Part shown: positions 50,587-59,366 of the stretch, piece by piece | How positions within the stretch are numbered: position 1 is the stretch's first letter | Layout: the number at the start of each line of letters is the position of its first letter | Translations under genes and position numbers: made by a program | The notes under the pieces: generated by a model | What the model was told of the DNA's origin: nothing | What the model saw: only the letters and a program-made list of their open reading frames with translations | Databases searched by the model: none | NCBI RefSeq assembly: GCF_036607905.1 | Contig: NZ_CP144555.1 | Coordinates: 6,324,001 to 6,388,000, forward strand | DNA: 64,000 nt | Source: Streptomyces sp. SCSIO 75703 | GTDB lineage: Bacteria; Actinomycetota; Actinomycetes; Streptomycetales; Streptomycetaceae | Direction: 5' to 3'

Positions 50587-51732
50587 ATGTCGCAGCGCGA
50601 TCTCGACCTTCTGATGCAGACCCTTGCCATCGATTCCACCTGGGGCCGGGAGCGGGAACTCGCCGAGTTCCTCGCCGACCGGCTCCGCGAATGGGGCGCG
50701 GACGAGGTCGGCCTCGTGGAGTCCATGCCCGGCCGGCCCAGCGTGGGCGCCCGCATCAGGGGCACCGGCGGCGGCAGGTCCCTCATCCTCAACGGCCACC
50801 TGGACATCTACGAGGTCTCCGACGACTGGGACACCGACCCCTTCGCCCCCTTCGTCGCCGACGGCCGCGTGTACGGCGCCGGCATCGCCGACATGAAGGC
50901 CGCCACCACGGCCTCCCTCGCCGTCATGCGCCGGGTGCTGGAATCCGGTACCCGGCCCCGCGGCGACCTCGTCTTCCAGGGCGTGTCCTGCCACTTCGAG
51001 GGCGGGGTCGGCACCCGGTCCCTGCTGGACGCCGGCTTCACCGCCGACGCGGCGATCTGCGGCGAGCCGACCGACAACACCATCGGCGCGGTCCACCGGG
51101 GCGCGGCCTACCTGGAGATCACCACCCACGGCAGGCAGGCCCACACCGCGGGCAAGCACCTCGGGCTCAACGCGATCGAGACGATGGAGCCGATCCTCGC
51201 GGCCCTGCGCGAGCTGGAGGGCACCCTGCCCTACGAGCCGCACCCGGAGCTGCCGGGCGGCCCGATCCTCAACATCGGCACCATCCGCGGCGGCACCAAG
51301 CACAACCAGGTCCCCGACCGCTGCACCATCTCCCTGGACCTCAGGCTGCTGCCCTCCCAGGACCCCTACGAGGTCCGGCGCCAGGTCATCGCCATGATCG
51401 ACAAGTTGAGCGCCGACGATCCCCGCATCAAGGCGACGGTCGAGTTCAGCCCGCACTGGCTGAGCGGGCCCCGGCTGCCCTACGAGATCGGCACCGACGC
51501 GCCCATCGCCCGCACGGTGGCCGACGCGGTGCGCACCGCCGGCGGCGAGCCCGCCTTCCGCGGCATCCAGTTCTGGACCGACATGGTCCCCCTGAAGCAG
51601 GCCGGTATCGACGCCGTCAACATCGGTCCGGGCACGCCCCCCTACAGCTGGGCGAACGAATGGGTCGAGACGAGCAAGTACCTGGAGATCGTCGAGATCT
51701 ACGCGGCAGCCGCCGACGCGTGGTGCGCCTGA
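50587..51732 (+). CDS. M20 metallopeptidase (ArgE/DapE-like deacylase)
   Basis: The 381-residue protein follows the ArgE/DapE family: SLILNGHLDIYEV (first zinc His/Asp), GRVYGAGIADMKA (bridging Asp), AAICGEPTDNTIGAVHRGA, the dimerisation domain GRQAHTAG and RGGTKHNQVPDRC, and TDMVPLKQAGI. The position of the usual catalytic Glu-Glu pair reads SCHFEGGVGT, so one Glu may be missing or shifted. It would remove an acyl group from an N-acyl amino acid. It lies 94 bp downstream of lysR and 104 bp upstream of the permease. Confidence 0.85.
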   Translation: MSQRDLDLLMQTLAIDSTWGRERELAEFLADRLREWGADEVGLVESMPGRPSVGARIRGTGGGRSLILNGHLDIYEVSDDWDTDPFAPFVADGRVYGAGIADMKAATTASLAVMRRVLESGTRPRGDLVFQGVSCHFEGGVGTRSLLDAGFTADAAICGEPTDNTIGAVHRGAAYLEITTHGRQAHTAGKHLGLNAIETMEPILAALRELEGTLPYEPHPELPGGPILNIGTIRGGTKHNQVPDRCTISLDLRLLPSQDPYEVRRQVIAMIDKLSADDPRIKATVEFSPHWLSGPRLPYEIGTDAPIARTVADAVRTAGGEPAFRGIQFWTDMVPLKQAGIDAVNIGPGTPPYSWANEWVETSKYLEIVEIYAAAADAWCA

Positions 51733-51753
51733 GCCGTGGTCCGCGCGACGCGA

Positions 51754-51774
51754 GGCGCCCCCGACCGGGGCGCC
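51754..51774 (+). terminator. Small hairpin between deacylase and permease
   Basis: GGCGCCCC (51754-51761) pairs with GGGGCGCC (51767-51774) around a 5-base loop, 21 bp after the deacylase stop. It may attenuate the permease transcript. Confidence 0.45.
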
Positions 51775-51836
51775 CCCCGGGACGGCTCCCACTTATCCCC
51801 CTTCTTCGTCCTCTTCGCAGAAGAACGAGGTCCACC

Positions 51837-53267
51837 ATGGCAACGACCAGTGATCGACCCGCTTCGACCGTTGAACCCGAGTCCCGGCAGGCTCCCGCGC
51901 CCGGCGGACAACTGAAGAAATCCCTGAAGAACCGCCATCTGACGATGATCGCGCTGGGTGGCATCATCGGCGCCGGACTCTTCGTCGGCTCCGGTGCGGT
52001 GATCAACAGGACCGGCCCGGCCGCGGTGCTGAGCTACGCGGCCAGCGGTGTCCTGATGATCTTCGTGATGCGGGCCATCGGCGAGATGGCGGTGCTGCGG
52101 CCGGCGGCCGGCTCGGTGGCCAACTTCGCCCGGCACGGACTCGGCGACTGGGCCGGGTTCACCATCGGCTGGCTCTACTGGTACTTCTGGGTGGTCGTCG
52201 CCGCCATCGAGGCGGTGGCGGGCGCCGGCATCCTGGCCAACTACCTGCCCACGGTGCCCACCTGGGCGCTCTGTCTGGGCCTGATGCTGGTGATGACCGC
52301 GATCAACCTGCTCTCGGTCAAAGCGTACGGGGAGTCGGAGTTCTGGCTCGCCTCCGTCAAGATCGTGGCCATCATCTTCTTCGCCTGCGTGGCGGTGGTC
52401 TTCCTGCTCGGCGGCACCGGCCGGCCGAGCCCCGGGCTGAACCACCTGTTCGACGCGGGCGGCTTCTTCCCGCTCGGCATCATGGCCGCCGTGGTCGGCA
52501 GTGTGACGGTGCTGTTCTCCATGGGCGGCGCGGAGATCGCCACCATCGCCGCCGCCGAGTCGGAGAAGCCGGCCGAGTACGCGGCCAAGGCGACGAAGCA
52601 GGTGATGTACCGGGTCTTCACCTTCTACGTGCTCTCGGTGCTGCTCATCGTCTGCGTCGTGCCGTGGGACTTCTCCTTCTCCGGGAAGATCATCAAGAGT
52701 CCCTTCGCGGTCGCCCTGGACACCGCGGGCATCCCCTACACGGGGCAGATGATGCAGGTGGTCGTGTTGACCGCGGTGCTCAGCTCGCTCAACTCCTGCC
52801 TGTACATCACCTCGCGGATGCTGCTGACACTGGCCGAGCAGCGGGAGGCGCCCGCCTTCCTGGCCAAGGTCAACCAGCGCGGCGTCCCGGTCCGGGCGAT
52901 CCTCGCGGGCACGTCGATGGGGTACCTCGCGGTGGTCGCCAACTACTTCTTCCCCGAGGAGGTGTTCCTCTTCCTCATCAACTCCTCCGGCGCGATCCAG
53001 CTCATCTACTACATCGTCCTGGTCACGGCGCAGATCCGGCAGCGCAAGCGGGTGGAGCGCGAGGGCAGCGAGCCGATCAAGCTGAAGATGTGGGGCTTCC
53101 CGTACCTGTCGTACGTGACCATCGCGTGGATGGCCGGGGTGCTGATCGTGATGGTCGTCATGCCGGAGACGCGGGCCCAGGTGGGCATGAGCTTCCTCAG
53201 CCTCGCCGTGGTGCTGGCCGCCTACGCCTACCGGGTGCGGGGCCGGCGGCGGGCGGACGCCGGGTGA
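51837..53267 (+). CDS. APC-family amino-acid permease
   Basis: The 476-residue protein has 12 predicted membrane segments and the amino acid/polyamine antiporter hallmarks: LKNRHLTMIALGGIIGAGLFVGSGAVI, AIGEMAVLRPAAGSVANFAR, VLFSMGGAEIATIAAAESEKP and SSLNSCLYITSRML. It is closest in style to GabP/AnsP-type transporters for GABA, asparagine or aromatic amino acids. An ATG at 51837 follows AACGAGGTCC. It completes the lysR-deacylase-permease arm and presumably imports the substrate or its amino-acid part. Confidence 0.9.
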   Translation: MATTSDRPASTVEPESRQAPAPGGQLKKSLKNRHLTMIALGGIIGAGLFVGSGAVINRTGPAAVLSYAASGVLMIFVMRAIGEMAVLRPAAGSVANFARHGLGDWAGFTIGWLYWYFWVVVAAIEAVAGAGILANYLPTVPTWALCLGLMLVMTAINLLSVKAYGESEFWLASVKIVAIIFFACVAVVFLLGGTGRPSPGLNHLFDAGGFFPLGIMAAVVGSVTVLFSMGGAEIATIAAAESEKPAEYAAKATKQVMYRVFTFYVLSVLLIVCVVPWDFSFSGKIIKSPFAVALDTAGIPYTGQMMQVVVLTAVLSSLNSCLYITSRMLLTLAEQREAPAFLAKVNQRGVPVRAILAGTSMGYLAVVANYFFPEEVFLFLINSSGAIQLIYYIVLVTAQIRQRKRVEREGSEPIKLKMWGFPYLSYVTIAWMAGVLIVMVVMPETRAQVGMSFLSLAVVLAAYAYRVRGRRRADAG

Positions 53268-53270
53268 GAC

Positions 53271-53310
53271 CGCGGTCCCCGGCCGTGGGGACGGCCGGCC
53301 GGGGACCGCG
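53271..53310 (+). terminator. Terminator after the permease gene
   Basis: A perfect 14-bp stem (53271-53284 with 53297-53310), 12-base loop, starts 3 bp after the permease stop. Confidence 0.75.
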
Positions 53311-53420
53311 CCGAACGGGGCCGGCGAGGCCCGCGAGGGGGCGAGGCCGACGAGGGCGGGGGAAGGAGACGAGGGCAGACGAGGGGGAGGGGCGAAGGGC
53401 CGCCGGGGGCGGCTGTCAGA

Positions 53421-53455
53421 GGCGGTGCAGGCGTCGCGGTGACGCCTGCACCGCC
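53421..53455. terminator. Second strong hairpin before the siderophore cluster
   Basis: A perfect 15-bp stem (53421-53435 with 53441-53455) with a 5-base loop. It would insulate the iron-regulated cluster from read-through. Confidence 0.7.
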
Positions 53456-53582
53456 CCTTCGGCATGCGACGGCGACACCCGATGCGCCCCCGGCCTGGTG
53501 TCAACGCGGCTTCCGCACACTTGTGGTGACGGACACTCAGCTCCCGGGGCGTCCGTTTTGCCTGTCGACAGCGCGCGCAATA

Positions 53583-53601
53583 TGAGCTTAGCCTTACCTA
53601 A
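53583..53601 (-). promoter_or_regulatory. Iron box (DmdR/IdeR-type) upstream of the hydroxylase
   Basis: On the reverse strand this 19-mer reads TTAGGTAAGGCTAAGCTCA, matching the actinobacterial iron box TTAGGTTAGGCTAACCTAA at 16 of 19 positions. A CAATAT hexamer overlaps its left edge. It lies 92 bp before the start codon, so iron-loaded DmdR/IdeR should repress the cluster. Confidence 0.8.
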
Positions 53602-53693
53602 GTCCAGTCGGTGGTTCCTCGGCATGCCCCACCCCGCACCGGCCGAAGCACGCCCGCCGCGCACGGCGGATCACACCGCACGATGGGAGTGAC

Positions 53694-55046
53694 ATGGCAC
53701 AGGCCCTACCCGGCGACGTACCAACGGTCCACGACCTCATAGGGGTCGGTTTCGGCCCGTCCAACGTGGCCATGGCGCTCGCGCTCAGCGAGCACCGGGC
53801 ACGCGCCGGAGAACGGGAGAGCCTCACCGCCCACTTCTTCGAGCGGCAGCCCCGATTCGGCTGGCACCGCGGCATGCTCATCGACGACGCCACCATGCAG
53901 GTGTCCTTCCTCAAGGACCTGGTGACGCTGCGGAACCCCGCCAGCCGCTTCAGCTTCCTGTGCTACCTCAAGAGCCGCGGCCGCCTGATCGACTTCATCA
54001 ACCACAAGAACCTCTTCCCGCTGCGCGCGGAGTTCCACGACTACCTCGAATGGGCCGCGGGCCAGGTCGACGACCTGGTCTCCTACGGGCACGAGGTCGT
54101 CGGCGTCACCCCGGTCACCGACGACGGCGCCGTGCGGTACCTGGACGTGACCGTCCGCTCCGCCCGGGGCCTCGCCGTCCACCGCACCCGCAACCTGGTC
54201 CTCGGCACCGGGATGCGCCCGCGGATGCCCGAGGGCGTCGACCGCGGCGACCGGGTCTGGCACACCTGCGAACTGCTCACCAGGGCCGAGACGCTGGACC
54301 CCGCCGGGACCGGCCGGTTCATCGTCGTGGGCGCCGGCCAGAGCGCCGCCGAGAACGTCGCCTACCTGCACCGCCGCTTCCCCGGCGCCGAGGTCTGCGC
54401 GGTGTTCTCCCGCTACGGCTACAGCCCCGCCGACGACAGCGGCTTCGCCAACCGCATCTTCGACCCCGAGGCCGTCGACACGTACTACTCCGCGCCCGAG
54501 CCGGTCAAACGCCGGCTGATGGACTACCACGCCAACACCAACTACTCCGTGGTGGACATCGACCTCATCGACCAGCTCTACCGGCAGAGCTACCAGGAGA
54601 AGGTCCTCGGCACCCCGCGCCTGCGCTTCCTCAACGTCTCCCGGCTCACCCGCGTCACCGAGACCCCGGACACCGTCCACACCACCGTGACCTCCCTCGC
54701 CACCGGCGAGGAGACCCCGCTGGACGCCGACGCCGTCGTCTTCGCCACCGGATACGAACCCGCCGACCCCCTCCCGCTGCTCGGCCCGCTCGCCGCCCAC
54801 TGCCTGCGCGACGCCGAGGGCCGCGTCCGCGTCGAACGCGACTACCGGGTCACCACCGACCCCGAACTGCGCTGCGGCATCTACCTCCAGGGCGGCACCG
54901 AGCACACCCACGGGATCACCTCGTCCCTGCTCTCCAACACCGCGATCCGCGTCGGCGACATCCTCGACTCGCTGCTGGACCGCACGCTCAAGGAAGCCGC
55001 CGACGAGGCCGGCGCCGTCGGCGGCCACACCGTTCCCGGCCGCTAG
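53694..55046 (+). CDS. cchB: L-ornithine N5-monooxygenase of a coelichelin-type cluster
   Basis: The 450-residue flavoprotein belongs to the SidA/PvdA/IucD family: FAD motif DLIGVGFGPSNVAMALAL, the substrate region DDATMQVSFLKDLVTLRNPASRFSFLCYLKSRGRL, NADPH motif FIVVGAGQSAAENVAYL and the end HTHGITSSLLSNTAIR. It hydroxylates the side-chain nitrogen of ornithine, the first committed step of hydroxamate siderophores. The order hydroxylase, two FecCD permeases, ATPase, binding protein, exporter, NRPS matches cchB-cchH of Streptomyces coelicolor. The partner formyltransferase gene is not next to it here. Confidence 0.93.
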   Translation: MAQALPGDVPTVHDLIGVGFGPSNVAMALALSEHRARAGERESLTAHFFERQPRFGWHRGMLIDDATMQVSFLKDLVTLRNPASRFSFLCYLKSRGRLIDFINHKNLFPLRAEFHDYLEWAAGQVDDLVSYGHEVVGVTPVTDDGAVRYLDVTVRSARGLAVHRTRNLVLGTGMRPRMPEGVDRGDRVWHTCELLTRAETLDPAGTGRFIVVGAGQSAAENVAYLHRRFPGAEVCAVFSRYGYSPADDSGFANRIFDPEAVDTYYSAPEPVKRRLMDYHANTNYSVVDIDLIDQLYRQSYQEKVLGTPRLRFLNVSRLTRVTETPDTVHTTVTSLATGEETPLDADAVVFATGYEPADPLPLLGPLAAHCLRDAEGRVRVERDYRVTTDPELRCGIYLQGGTEHTHGITSSLLSNTAIRVGDILDSLLDRTLKEAADEAGAVGGHTVPGR

Positions 55047-55136
55047 GCGCGCACCGTGCAACGGCCCCCCGCCACCGGGCGGTTCACTCCGCCCGCACCC
55101 GTCCGCCACCCTCCGCCGCCCCGGCGGAGCGAAGGG

Positions 55137-56207
55137 ATGACGTACGACGAGATGAGCACGACTGGGGTGGAGCGTCCGGCACCTCCCGCCGCCGCGGTCC
55201 GGCGCCGCCGGGTCGTGGGACTGGTGACGCTCGTGCTGGTCCTGCTGGCCGCGGTCACGGCGTCGCTCGCCGTCGGCGCCCGCGCGCTCGGCCCCGGCGA
55301 GGTGTGGGACGGGCTGTTCGCGCCGCCCGACCCGGACCGGCGCCTGACCGAGATCAGGCTCATCGTGCGGACCGTCCGCGTCCCCCGCACGGCCCTCGCG
55401 GTCGTGGCCGGCACCGCCCTCGGGGTCGCCGGGGCGCTGATCCAGGGGTACACGCGCAACCCGGTCGCCGACACCGGCCTGCTCGGCGTCAACTCCGGCG
55501 CCTCGTTCGCCGTCGTGTCGGCGATCACCCTGTTCGGGCTCACCGACCCCCTGCAGTACGTCTGGTTCGCCTTCCTCGGCGCGGGCGCCGCCGGGGCGGT
55601 GGTCTTCGGGCTGGCCAGCATCGGGCGGGGAGCCGGGAACCCGCTGACCCTGGTGCTGGCCGGACAGGGCATCGCGGTCTTCCTCGCCGCGATGACCACG
55701 GCCATCGCGCTCTTCGACCAGACGGCGCTGAACGCGCTGCGGTTCTGGAACGCCGGCTCGGTCGCCGGCACCGGCTTCGACGTGATCGGGCCGGTCGCGG
55801 TCTGTGTCGCGCCGGCCCTGGTGGTCGCCCTGGCCGTGCTGCCCTCCGTCAACCTCCTCAACCTCGGCGACGACGTGGCCCGCGCGCTCGGCGTCGACAT
55901 CGCCCGGAGCCGGACCGCCGGCGTCGTCGCCGTCACCGTGCTGGCCGGCGCCGCCACGGCCGCCTGCGGCCCGATCGCCTTCCTCGGCCTGATGGTGGCC
56001 CACGTGGCCCGGTACCTGACCGGCCCGGACTACCGCTGGCTGGTGCCGTACGCGGGGCTGCTCGGCGCCGCCGTCCTGCTGGTCTGCGACATCGCCGGGC
56101 GGCTCGTGGTACGGCCGGGCGAACTGGACGCGGGTGTGGTCGTCGCCCTGCTGGGCGCCCCCTTCTTCGCGGTGCTCGTGTGGCGCGGAAAGCTCGGGAA
56201 GGCATGA
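55137..56207 (+). CDS. cchC: Ferri-siderophore ABC transporter permease (FecCD), first
   Basis: The 356-residue protein has about nine to ten membrane segments and FecCD marks: VRVPRTALAVVAGTALGVAGALIQGYTRNPVADTGLLGVNSGASFAVV, LNLGDDVARALGVDIARSR, and GPIAFLGLMVAHVARYLTGPDYRWLVP. It forms half of the inner-membrane channel importing the iron-loaded siderophore. ATG 55137 (GAAGGG upstream) or ATG 55152 can start it. It is coupled to the next permease by an ATGA overlap. Confidence 0.92.
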   Translation: MTYDEMSTTGVERPAPPAAAVRRRRVVGLVTLVLVLLAAVTASLAVGARALGPGEVWDGLFAPPDPDRRLTEIRLIVRTVRVPRTALAVVAGTALGVAGALIQGYTRNPVADTGLLGVNSGASFAVVSAITLFGLTDPLQYVWFAFLGAGAAGAVVFGLASIGRGAGNPLTLVLAGQGIAVFLAAMTTAIALFDQTALNALRFWNAGSVAGTGFDVIGPVAVCVAPALVVALAVLPSVNLLNLGDDVARALGVDIARSRTAGVVAVTVLAGAATAACGPIAFLGLMVAHVARYLTGPDYRWLVPYAGLLGAAVLLVCDIAGRLVVRPGELDAGVVVALLGAPFFAVLVWRGKLGKA

Positions 56208-57268
56208 ACGCGACGGACGTGAAGCGCTCGGTGACGCCCTCCGGCGTACGGCTCGGGACGGTGTCCTTCGTCTGGCGGCCCTGGCCCGTCCTGGTCACGC
56301 TGCTGCTCGCGGGGGCGGCCTTCCTGGTCTTCTGCCTCTCCATCGGCGCGGGGGACTTCCCCATCGCACTGCCCCGCGTCGTCGCCACGGTGTTCGGCGC
56401 CGGAGAGCGGGTCGACGAGTTCGTCATCATGGACCTGCGGATGCCGCGCGCCCTGGCCGGACTCGTCGTGGGCTGCGCCCTGGGCGTCTCCGGCGCCCTC
56501 ACCCAGTCCCTCGCCCGCAACCCGCTGGCCAGTCCGGACGTCCTCGGGATCACCGGCGGCGCCGGCATGGTCGCGGTCTTCCTCGTGACGGTCTCCGGCG
56601 GGACGGCCGCGGCGGTCAACGGCGCCCTGGGCGTCTCCGCGGCGGCCCTCGCCGGCGGGCTCGGCACCGGACTGCTGGTGTACTTCCTGGCCTGGCGTCG
56701 CGGCGTCGACGGCTTCCGGCTCATCCTCATCGGGGTCTCGGTGAGCGCCGTGACCGAGGCGATCACGACCTGGCTGCTGGTCACCGCCGACATCCGGGAC
56801 GTGGCCCGCGCCCAGGCGTGGCTCGTCGGCTCGCTGGACAACCGGTCCTGGGGCGAGGTGGGCATCGCGGCCTGGTGCGCCCTGGGGCTGCTGGCCGTCG
56901 TCGTCTGCGCCGCCTTCCCGCTCAAGCCGCTGCACCTGGGCGACGAGGTCGCCGCGGGGCTCGGCGTCCGCCACACGCGCGTCCGGGCGGTGCTGCTGCT
57001 CTGCGCGGTGCTGCTGGCCGGGGTGGCGGTGAGCGCCGCCGGTCCGGTGCCGTTCGTCGCGCTGGTCGCGCCGCAGGTGGCGATGCGGCTGGCGCGGTGC
57101 CCGACACCACCGCTGCCCGCCTCCGGCCTGGTGGGCGCGGTGCTGCTGACCGGCTCCGACCTGATCGCGCGCACCGCGCTGCCCGTCACCCTGCCGGTCG
57201 GCGTGGTCACCGCCGCGATCGGCGGGCCGTTCCTCGTGTACCTGCTCGTCCGGGCCAATCTCCGATGA
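56204..57268 (+). CDS. cchD: Ferri-siderophore ABC transporter permease (FecCD), second
   Basis: The 354-residue protein is a second FecCD subunit: LRMPRALAGLVVGCALGVSGALTQSLARNPLASPDVLGITGGAGMVAV, LHLGDEVAAGLGVRHTRVRAV and GPVPFVALVAPQVAMRLAR. It pairs with the first permease. The ATG at 56204 overlaps the previous stop, and its own stop overlaps the ATPase start, showing a tightly coupled operon. Confidence 0.92.
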   Translation: MNATDVKRSVTPSGVRLGTVSFVWRPWPVLVTLLLAGAAFLVFCLSIGAGDFPIALPRVVATVFGAGERVDEFVIMDLRMPRALAGLVVGCALGVSGALTQSLARNPLASPDVLGITGGAGMVAVFLVTVSGGTAAAVNGALGVSAAALAGGLGTGLLVYFLAWRRGVDGFRLILIGVSVSAVTEAITTWLLVTADIRDVARAQAWLVGSLDNRSWGEVGIAAWCALGLLAVVVCAAFPLKPLHLGDEVAAGLGVRHTRVRAVLLLCAVLLAGVAVSAAGPVPFVALVAPQVAMRLARCPTPPLPASGLVGAVLLTGSDLIARTALPVTLPVGVVTAAIGGPFLVYLLVRANLR

Positions 57269-58212
57269 GACGGGACGGGGACGGAGCCGTCCGGACACCA
57301 CTCGACGAAGGGGGCCACGTGGTCGCCGAGTTCCTCACCACCGCCGGGACCCCGGCCGCCGGGACCCCGGCCGCCGGGACCCCGGCCGCCGGGACCGCCG
57401 GGGCCGCCCGGCTCCGGGCCCGGGGCGTCACCGTCGGCTACGGCGGCCGGACCGTGCTGGACGGCCTCGACGCCGAGATCCCGCCGGGGGTGGTCACGAC
57501 CATCATCGGCCCCAACGGCTGTGGGAAGTCGACGCTGTTGAGGACCCTGGCCCGGCTGCTGAGACCCACCGAGGGCACCGTCGTGCTGGACGGCGAGGAC
57601 ATCGCCACCCTCCGCACCCGGGACGTGGCGAGGAGGCTCGGGATGCTGCCGCAGGCGCCGGTCGCGCCGGACGGGCTGACCGTCGCCGACCTGGTCGCCC
57701 GGGGCCGGCACCCGCACCAGAGCTGGCTGCGGCAGTGGTCCTCGGACGACGCCGCCGTGGTCGAACGCGCCCTGGCCCTGACCGGGGTGGCCGACCTCGC
57801 CGACCGCCCCGTCGACTCGCTCTCCGGCGGCCAGCGCCAGCGGGTGTGGATCTCGATGACGCTGGCCCAGGGGACCGACCTGCTGCTGCTGGACGAGCCG
57901 ACGACCTACCTCGACCTCGCGCACGCGGTCGACGTGCTGGACCTCGTCGACGACCTGCACGAGTCGGGGTGCGCCGTGGTGATGGTGCTGCACGACCTCA
58001 ACCTGGCCGCGCGCTACAGCGACCACCTCATCGTGATGCGGGACGGCGCGATCCTCGCCCAGGGCCATCCCCGGGACGTGATCACCGCCGATGTGCTGTA
58101 CGAGGCGTTCGGTCTGCGGGCCGCGGTGCTCGACGACCCGGTGGGGGAGCGGCCGTTGGTCGTCCCCATTGGCCGTACGCACGTCCGGTCGGGCCAAACG
58201 GGATCAAGATAA
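57265..58212 (+). CDS. cchE: Ferri-siderophore ABC transporter ATPase
   Basis: The 315-residue protein has Walker A IIGPNGCGKSTLLRTLA, signature LSGGQRQRVWISMTLA, Walker B LLLLDEPTTYLDLAHAVDVL and the H-loop VMVLHDLNLAARYSDHL, typical of FepC/FecE-like ATPases. The first 45 residues are unusual, with AGTPAAGTPAAGTPAAGTAG encoded by a 15-bp repeat. ATG 57265 overlaps the permease stop; GTG codons farther in (57320) could give a shorter protein without most of the tail. Confidence 0.92.
   Translation: MRRDGDGAVRTPLDEGGHVVAEFLTTAGTPAAGTPAAGTPAAGTAGAARLRARGVTVGYGGRTVLDGLDAEIPPGVVTTIIGPNGCGKSTLLRTLARLLRPTEGTVVLDGEDIATLRTRDVARRLGMLPQAPVAPDGLTVADLVARGRHPHQSWLRQWSSDDAAVVERALALTGVADLADRPVDSLSGGQRQRVWISMTLAQGTDLLLLDEPTTYLDLAHAVDVLDLVDDLHESGCAVVMVLHDLNLAARYSDHLIVMRDGAILAQGHPRDVITADVLYEAFGLRAAVLDDPVGERPLVVPIGRTHVRSGQTGSR
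57346..57395 (+). repeat. 15-bp repeat coding GTPAA units in cchE
   Basis: Three perfect copies of GGGACCCCGGCCGCC (57346, 57361, 57376) and a partial fourth encode GTPAA repeats in the ATPase N-terminal tail. Confidence 0.88.
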
Positions 58213-58214
58213 CG

Positions 58215-58243
58215 TCAAGTAAGGCTAGCCTAGCCTTACTTGA
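58215..58243. promoter_or_regulatory. 29-bp inverted repeat with iron-box halves upstream of cchF
   Basis: Two 14-bp arms (58215-58228 and 58230-58243) are perfectly complementary around one base. Each arm contains AAGTAAGGCTAG, a half of the DmdR/IdeR iron box TTAGGTTAGGCTAACCTAA. It begins 3 bp after the cchE stop and 96 bp before cchF, so it marks a separate iron-controlled promoter for cchF-cchG-cchH. It could also fold as an RNA hairpin. Confidence 0.8.
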
Positions 58244-58310
58244 CCTGGATATGGTGTGCCTGCCCCCGGCACGGGGGCGCGACGGACCTGCGCGAACAAG
58301 GGATTGCGGG

Positions 58311-59366
58311 ATGCTCCTTCAGAGAACGACGCTCGTGAAGTCCTGGCGGCGGACGGCGGCCGTGCTGGCCGCCACGGCCCTCGGCGCCGGCCTCCTGGCC
58401 GGATGCGGGTCCGGCTCCGCGGACGACACGGACGACGCGAGGTCCACCGCCGCCGCGGGCACCTTCCCGGTCAGCGTGGAGCACGCCTTCGGCACCACCC
58501 GCGTCGACAAGGCCCCCCAGCGCGTCGTCTCCGTCGGCTACACCGACGACCAGGCCGTCCTCGCCCTCGGCGTCAAGCCGGTCGGCATGGTCGACCAGTA
58601 CCCGAACCCGTCGGGCCGGAGCCCCGACATCAACACCCAGTGGCCCTGGGTCAAGGACAAGTGGGGCGACACCCGCCCCGAGGTCGTCATGAGCAACGGC
58701 GACTCCGGCCCCAACTACGAGAAGATCGCCACCCTGCGGCCCGACCTGATCATCGCGGTCTACTCCGAGATCGACCAGGCCGCCTACGACAAGCTCACCC
58801 GCATCGCCCCGACCGTGGGCCGCACCAAGGCCGAGAAGGAACCCTTCAGCGCCCCCTGGCAGGACAACGCGCTCCAGATCGCCAAGGCCCTCGGCAAGGC
58901 CGACGAGGGCGAGCGGCAGGTCCAGGCCGTCCAGGCCAAGCTCGACGCGGCCCGGCGCGACCACCCCGAGTTCGCCGGCAAGACCGCCGTCGCGCTCTCC
59001 TGGTACAAGGACTCCGTGGCACCCTTCACCACCACCGACGTGCGCGGCCGGCTCCTGACCGGCATCGGCTACGAGGGACGGACCGAGATCGACGAGATCG
59101 CCGACGGCAGCTTCTACACCGTGCTCTCGCCCGAACGCGTCGACCTCGTCGACGTCGACCGCATCTTCGTCATCGGCGACCGCGCCGACCAGGAAGCGCT
59201 CGAGAAGTTCCCGCTGTTCACCAACCTGTCGGCCGTCAAGGACGGCAAGGTCGCCTACCTCCTCGACAGCGAGGGCCCGGCGGTCGGCGCGGCCATGTCC
59301 CAGAGCACCCTGCTCTCCCTGCCGTACGCCATCGACCAGCTCGTCGAGTCGGCCGGGCGGATGTGA
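58311..59366 (+). CDS. cchF: Siderophore-binding lipoprotein
   Basis: The 351-residue protein has a lipoprotein signal (KSWRRTAAVLAATALGAGLL AGCGSGS) and the FepB/FhuD fold: APQRVVSVGYTDDQAVLALGVKPVGMVDQYP, NYEKIATLRPDLIIAVYSEI, LTRIAPTV and FTNLSAVKDGKVAYL. It captures the ferri-siderophore outside the membrane and delivers it to the two permeases. It starts a second transcription unit behind the 29-bp iron-box repeat. The GTG of the exporter overlaps its stop. Confidence 0.92.
   Translation: MLLQRTTLVKSWRRTAAVLAATALGAGLLAGCGSGSADDTDDARSTAAAGTFPVSVEHAFGTTRVDKAPQRVVSVGYTDDQAVLALGVKPVGMVDQYPNPSGRSPDINTQWPWVKDKWGDTRPEVVMSNGDSGPNYEKIATLRPDLIIAVYSEIDQAAYDKLTRIAPTVGRTKAEKEPFSAPWQDNALQIAKALGKADEGERQVQAVQAKLDAARRDHPEFAGKTAVALSWYKDSVAPFTTTDVRGRLLTGIGYEGRTEIDEIADGSFYTVLSPERVDLVDVDRIFVIGDRADQEALEKFPLFTNLSAVKDGKVAYLLDSEGPAVGAAMSQSTLLSLPYAIDQLVESAGRM

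Larger units (their letters stand above)
53268..53693. other. Intergenic between permease and siderophore cluster
   Basis: Apart from two hairpins and the iron box, this 426-bp gap has a G/A-rich stretch (about 53310-53400) and the cluster promoter region. A 22-codon open frame (53624-53692) ends 1 bp before the hydroxylase start, without a ribosome site. I do not call it. Confidence 0.5.

Noticed and set aside
53624..53692. A 22-codon open frame (MPHPAPAEARPPRTADHTARWE) ending 1 bp before the ornithine hydroxylase start
   Set aside because: No ribosome site and no feature of known leader peptides. Short open frames are expected by chance at this GC content.
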